Assembly: GCF_050947335.1 (NCBI RefSeq)
Contig: NW_027473328.1
Span: forward strand, 1,178,001 to 1,242,000
Source: Megachile rotundata
Lineage: Eukaryota; Arthropoda; Insecta; Hymenoptera; Megachilidae
Direction of reading: 5' to 3'
Length of the DNA: 64,000 bases
Below the pieces are notes generated by a model. The model saw nothing but the letters and a program-made list of their open reading frames with translations. It was not told where the DNA came from and searched no databases. Of the stretch, positions 63,754 to 64,000 are shown piece after piece. The first letter of the stretch is position 1. Every line of letters starts with the position of its first letter. The position numbers were made by a program, and so were the translations under genes.

Positions 63754-64000
63754 ATACAATCACAATCATACAATCACAATCATACAATCACAAACATGCA
63801 ATCACAATCATACAATCACAATCATACAATCACAATCATACCATCCCAATCATACAATCACAATCATACAATCACAATCATACAATCACAATCACACAAT
63901 CGCAATCATACAATCACAATCATACAAAAACAATGATACAATCACAATCATACAATCACATTCATACAATCACAATCATACAATCAGAATCATACAATCA

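Larger units (their letters stand above)
1..64000 (+). repeat. 14-bp satellite array filling the window
   Basis: Consensus unit is ATACAATCACAATC, repeated about 4,570 times. It decomposes into AT plus two ACAATC hexamers, so it probably arose from a hexamer array in which every second copy carries an extra AT. Units start at positions equal to 1 modulo 14 from the first base to 35.5 kb, and equal to 12 modulo 14 from 45.4 kb to the end. Most units are identical to consensus or differ at one or two positions; variants recur in fixed orders and so form higher-order repeats. No unique flank, mobile element, gene or RNA gene interrupts it, so every stretch without another entry holds consensus and near-consensus units. 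Strand is given as plus for the A/C-rich strand only; no transcription direction is implied. Satellite nature is direct observation; a eukaryotic heterochromatic location is inference. Confidence 0.99.
53282..64000 (+). repeat. Domain A': second K-containing segment
   Basis: K modules return at 53282, 56348, 58154, 61584 and 63530 (spacings 3066, 1806, 3430 and 1946 bp). The first 1 kb (53,282-54,290) matches 23,815-24,830, the A/B border, including its rare ACGCGCCATC unit and a following single CAATTCAAATC unit. The interval 54.3-55.25 kb is Domain-B-like (TTACTACT and CGAAGAC units). From 55,258 onward the segment follows 12,981-22,395. The array continues beyond the window end. Confidence 0.9.
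55258..64000 (+). repeat. Higher-order block III
   Basis: Aligned to block II at offsets 42277 (55258 with 12981), 42291 (56264 with 13973), 42249 (57300 with 15051), 42235 (58308 with 16073), 41185 (58308 with 17123), 41605 (60055 with 18450), 41619 (61133 with 19514) and 41605 (62813 with 21208, 63742 with 22137). The offset contains the +11 phase shift of Domain B; its changes are 1, 3, 1, 75, about 31 and 1 whole units. Shared rare units include CAGGCAC, ACAAATATG, TCTGAATC and four consecutive CGTAC units near 63,300. Confidence 0.9.

Noticed and set aside
1..64000. Genes on the minus strand
   Set aside because: The reverse complement unit holds two TGA triplets per 14 bp, which close all three frames within tens of bases.
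1..64000. CRISPR array
   Set aside because: Units are contiguous and there are no unique spacers; variation is by scattered substitution in a 14-bp period.
1..64000. Telomeric repeat
   Set aside because: The G-rich strand has only isolated Gs and does not resemble known telomere units; the period of 14 with higher-order structure fits an internal satellite better. A subtelomeric position is not excluded.
1..64000. Repetitive structural protein (silk-like or histidine-rich metal-binding)
   Set aside because: Copy-number changes are in units of 14 bp rather than 42 bp, stop-creating variants are frequent and conserved within higher-order repeats, and no start or end domain exists. Homogenisation acts on DNA register, not on a reading frame.
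1..64000. Assembly artefact producing false higher-order repeats
   Set aside because: Not fully excluded. Block copies carry private substitutions and different whole-unit indels, and the 15-bp units are ordered consistently, which random misassembly would not produce. Exact unit counts in pure tracts remain uncertain.

Overview
The whole 64-kb window is one uninterrupted tandem array of a 14-bp unit. I see no gene, RNA gene, transposon or non-repetitive base pair in it, and neither array edge lies inside the window. The plus-strand consensus is ATACAATCACAATC, best read as two ACAATC hexamers plus an AT dinucleotide. It is about 50% A, 29% C, 21% T and contains no G, so the strands are extremely asymmetric. 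An array of this size, with nested higher-order repeats, points to satellite DNA of a eukaryote (centromeric, pericentromeric, subtelomeric or sex-chromosome heterochromatin). Nothing in the sequence identifies the species.

Layout. I split the array by diagnostic variant units. Domain A (1 to about 24.04 kb) carries eleven copies of a distinctive 13- or 16-unit landmark, here called module K. Domain B (about 24.04-53.28 kb) has no K. It is built from other variant units and has its own higher-order repeats of about 2.69 kb (26.7-31.5 kb), 4.12-4.25 kb (35.4-45.7 kb) and 2.04-2.06 kb (49.6-52.9 kb). Domain A' (53.28 kb to the end) returns to K (five copies). Positions 55,258-64,000 replay positions 12,981-22,395 almost unit for unit, about 42 kb away. 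A third relative of that block lies at about 5.26-12.72 kb.

The most notable property is register. At every landmark checked, the 14-bp phase is kept through the many substitutions and segment-sized gains and losses. The net phase change over 64 kb is +11, and it is fully explained by eleven copies of a single 15-bp unit, all between 35.5 and 45.4 kb and all in the same local context. Copies of the large blocks differ by whole units (1, 2, 3, 5, 31 or 75), as expected from unequal exchange or break-repair copying between aligned arrays.

Long plus-strand reading frames (up to 589 codons) are a side effect: the consensus has no stop in any plus frame, and because 14 is not a multiple of 3 all three frames spell the same 14-residue peptide repeat. 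The minus strand carries two TGA triplets per unit. I annotate no coding sequence.
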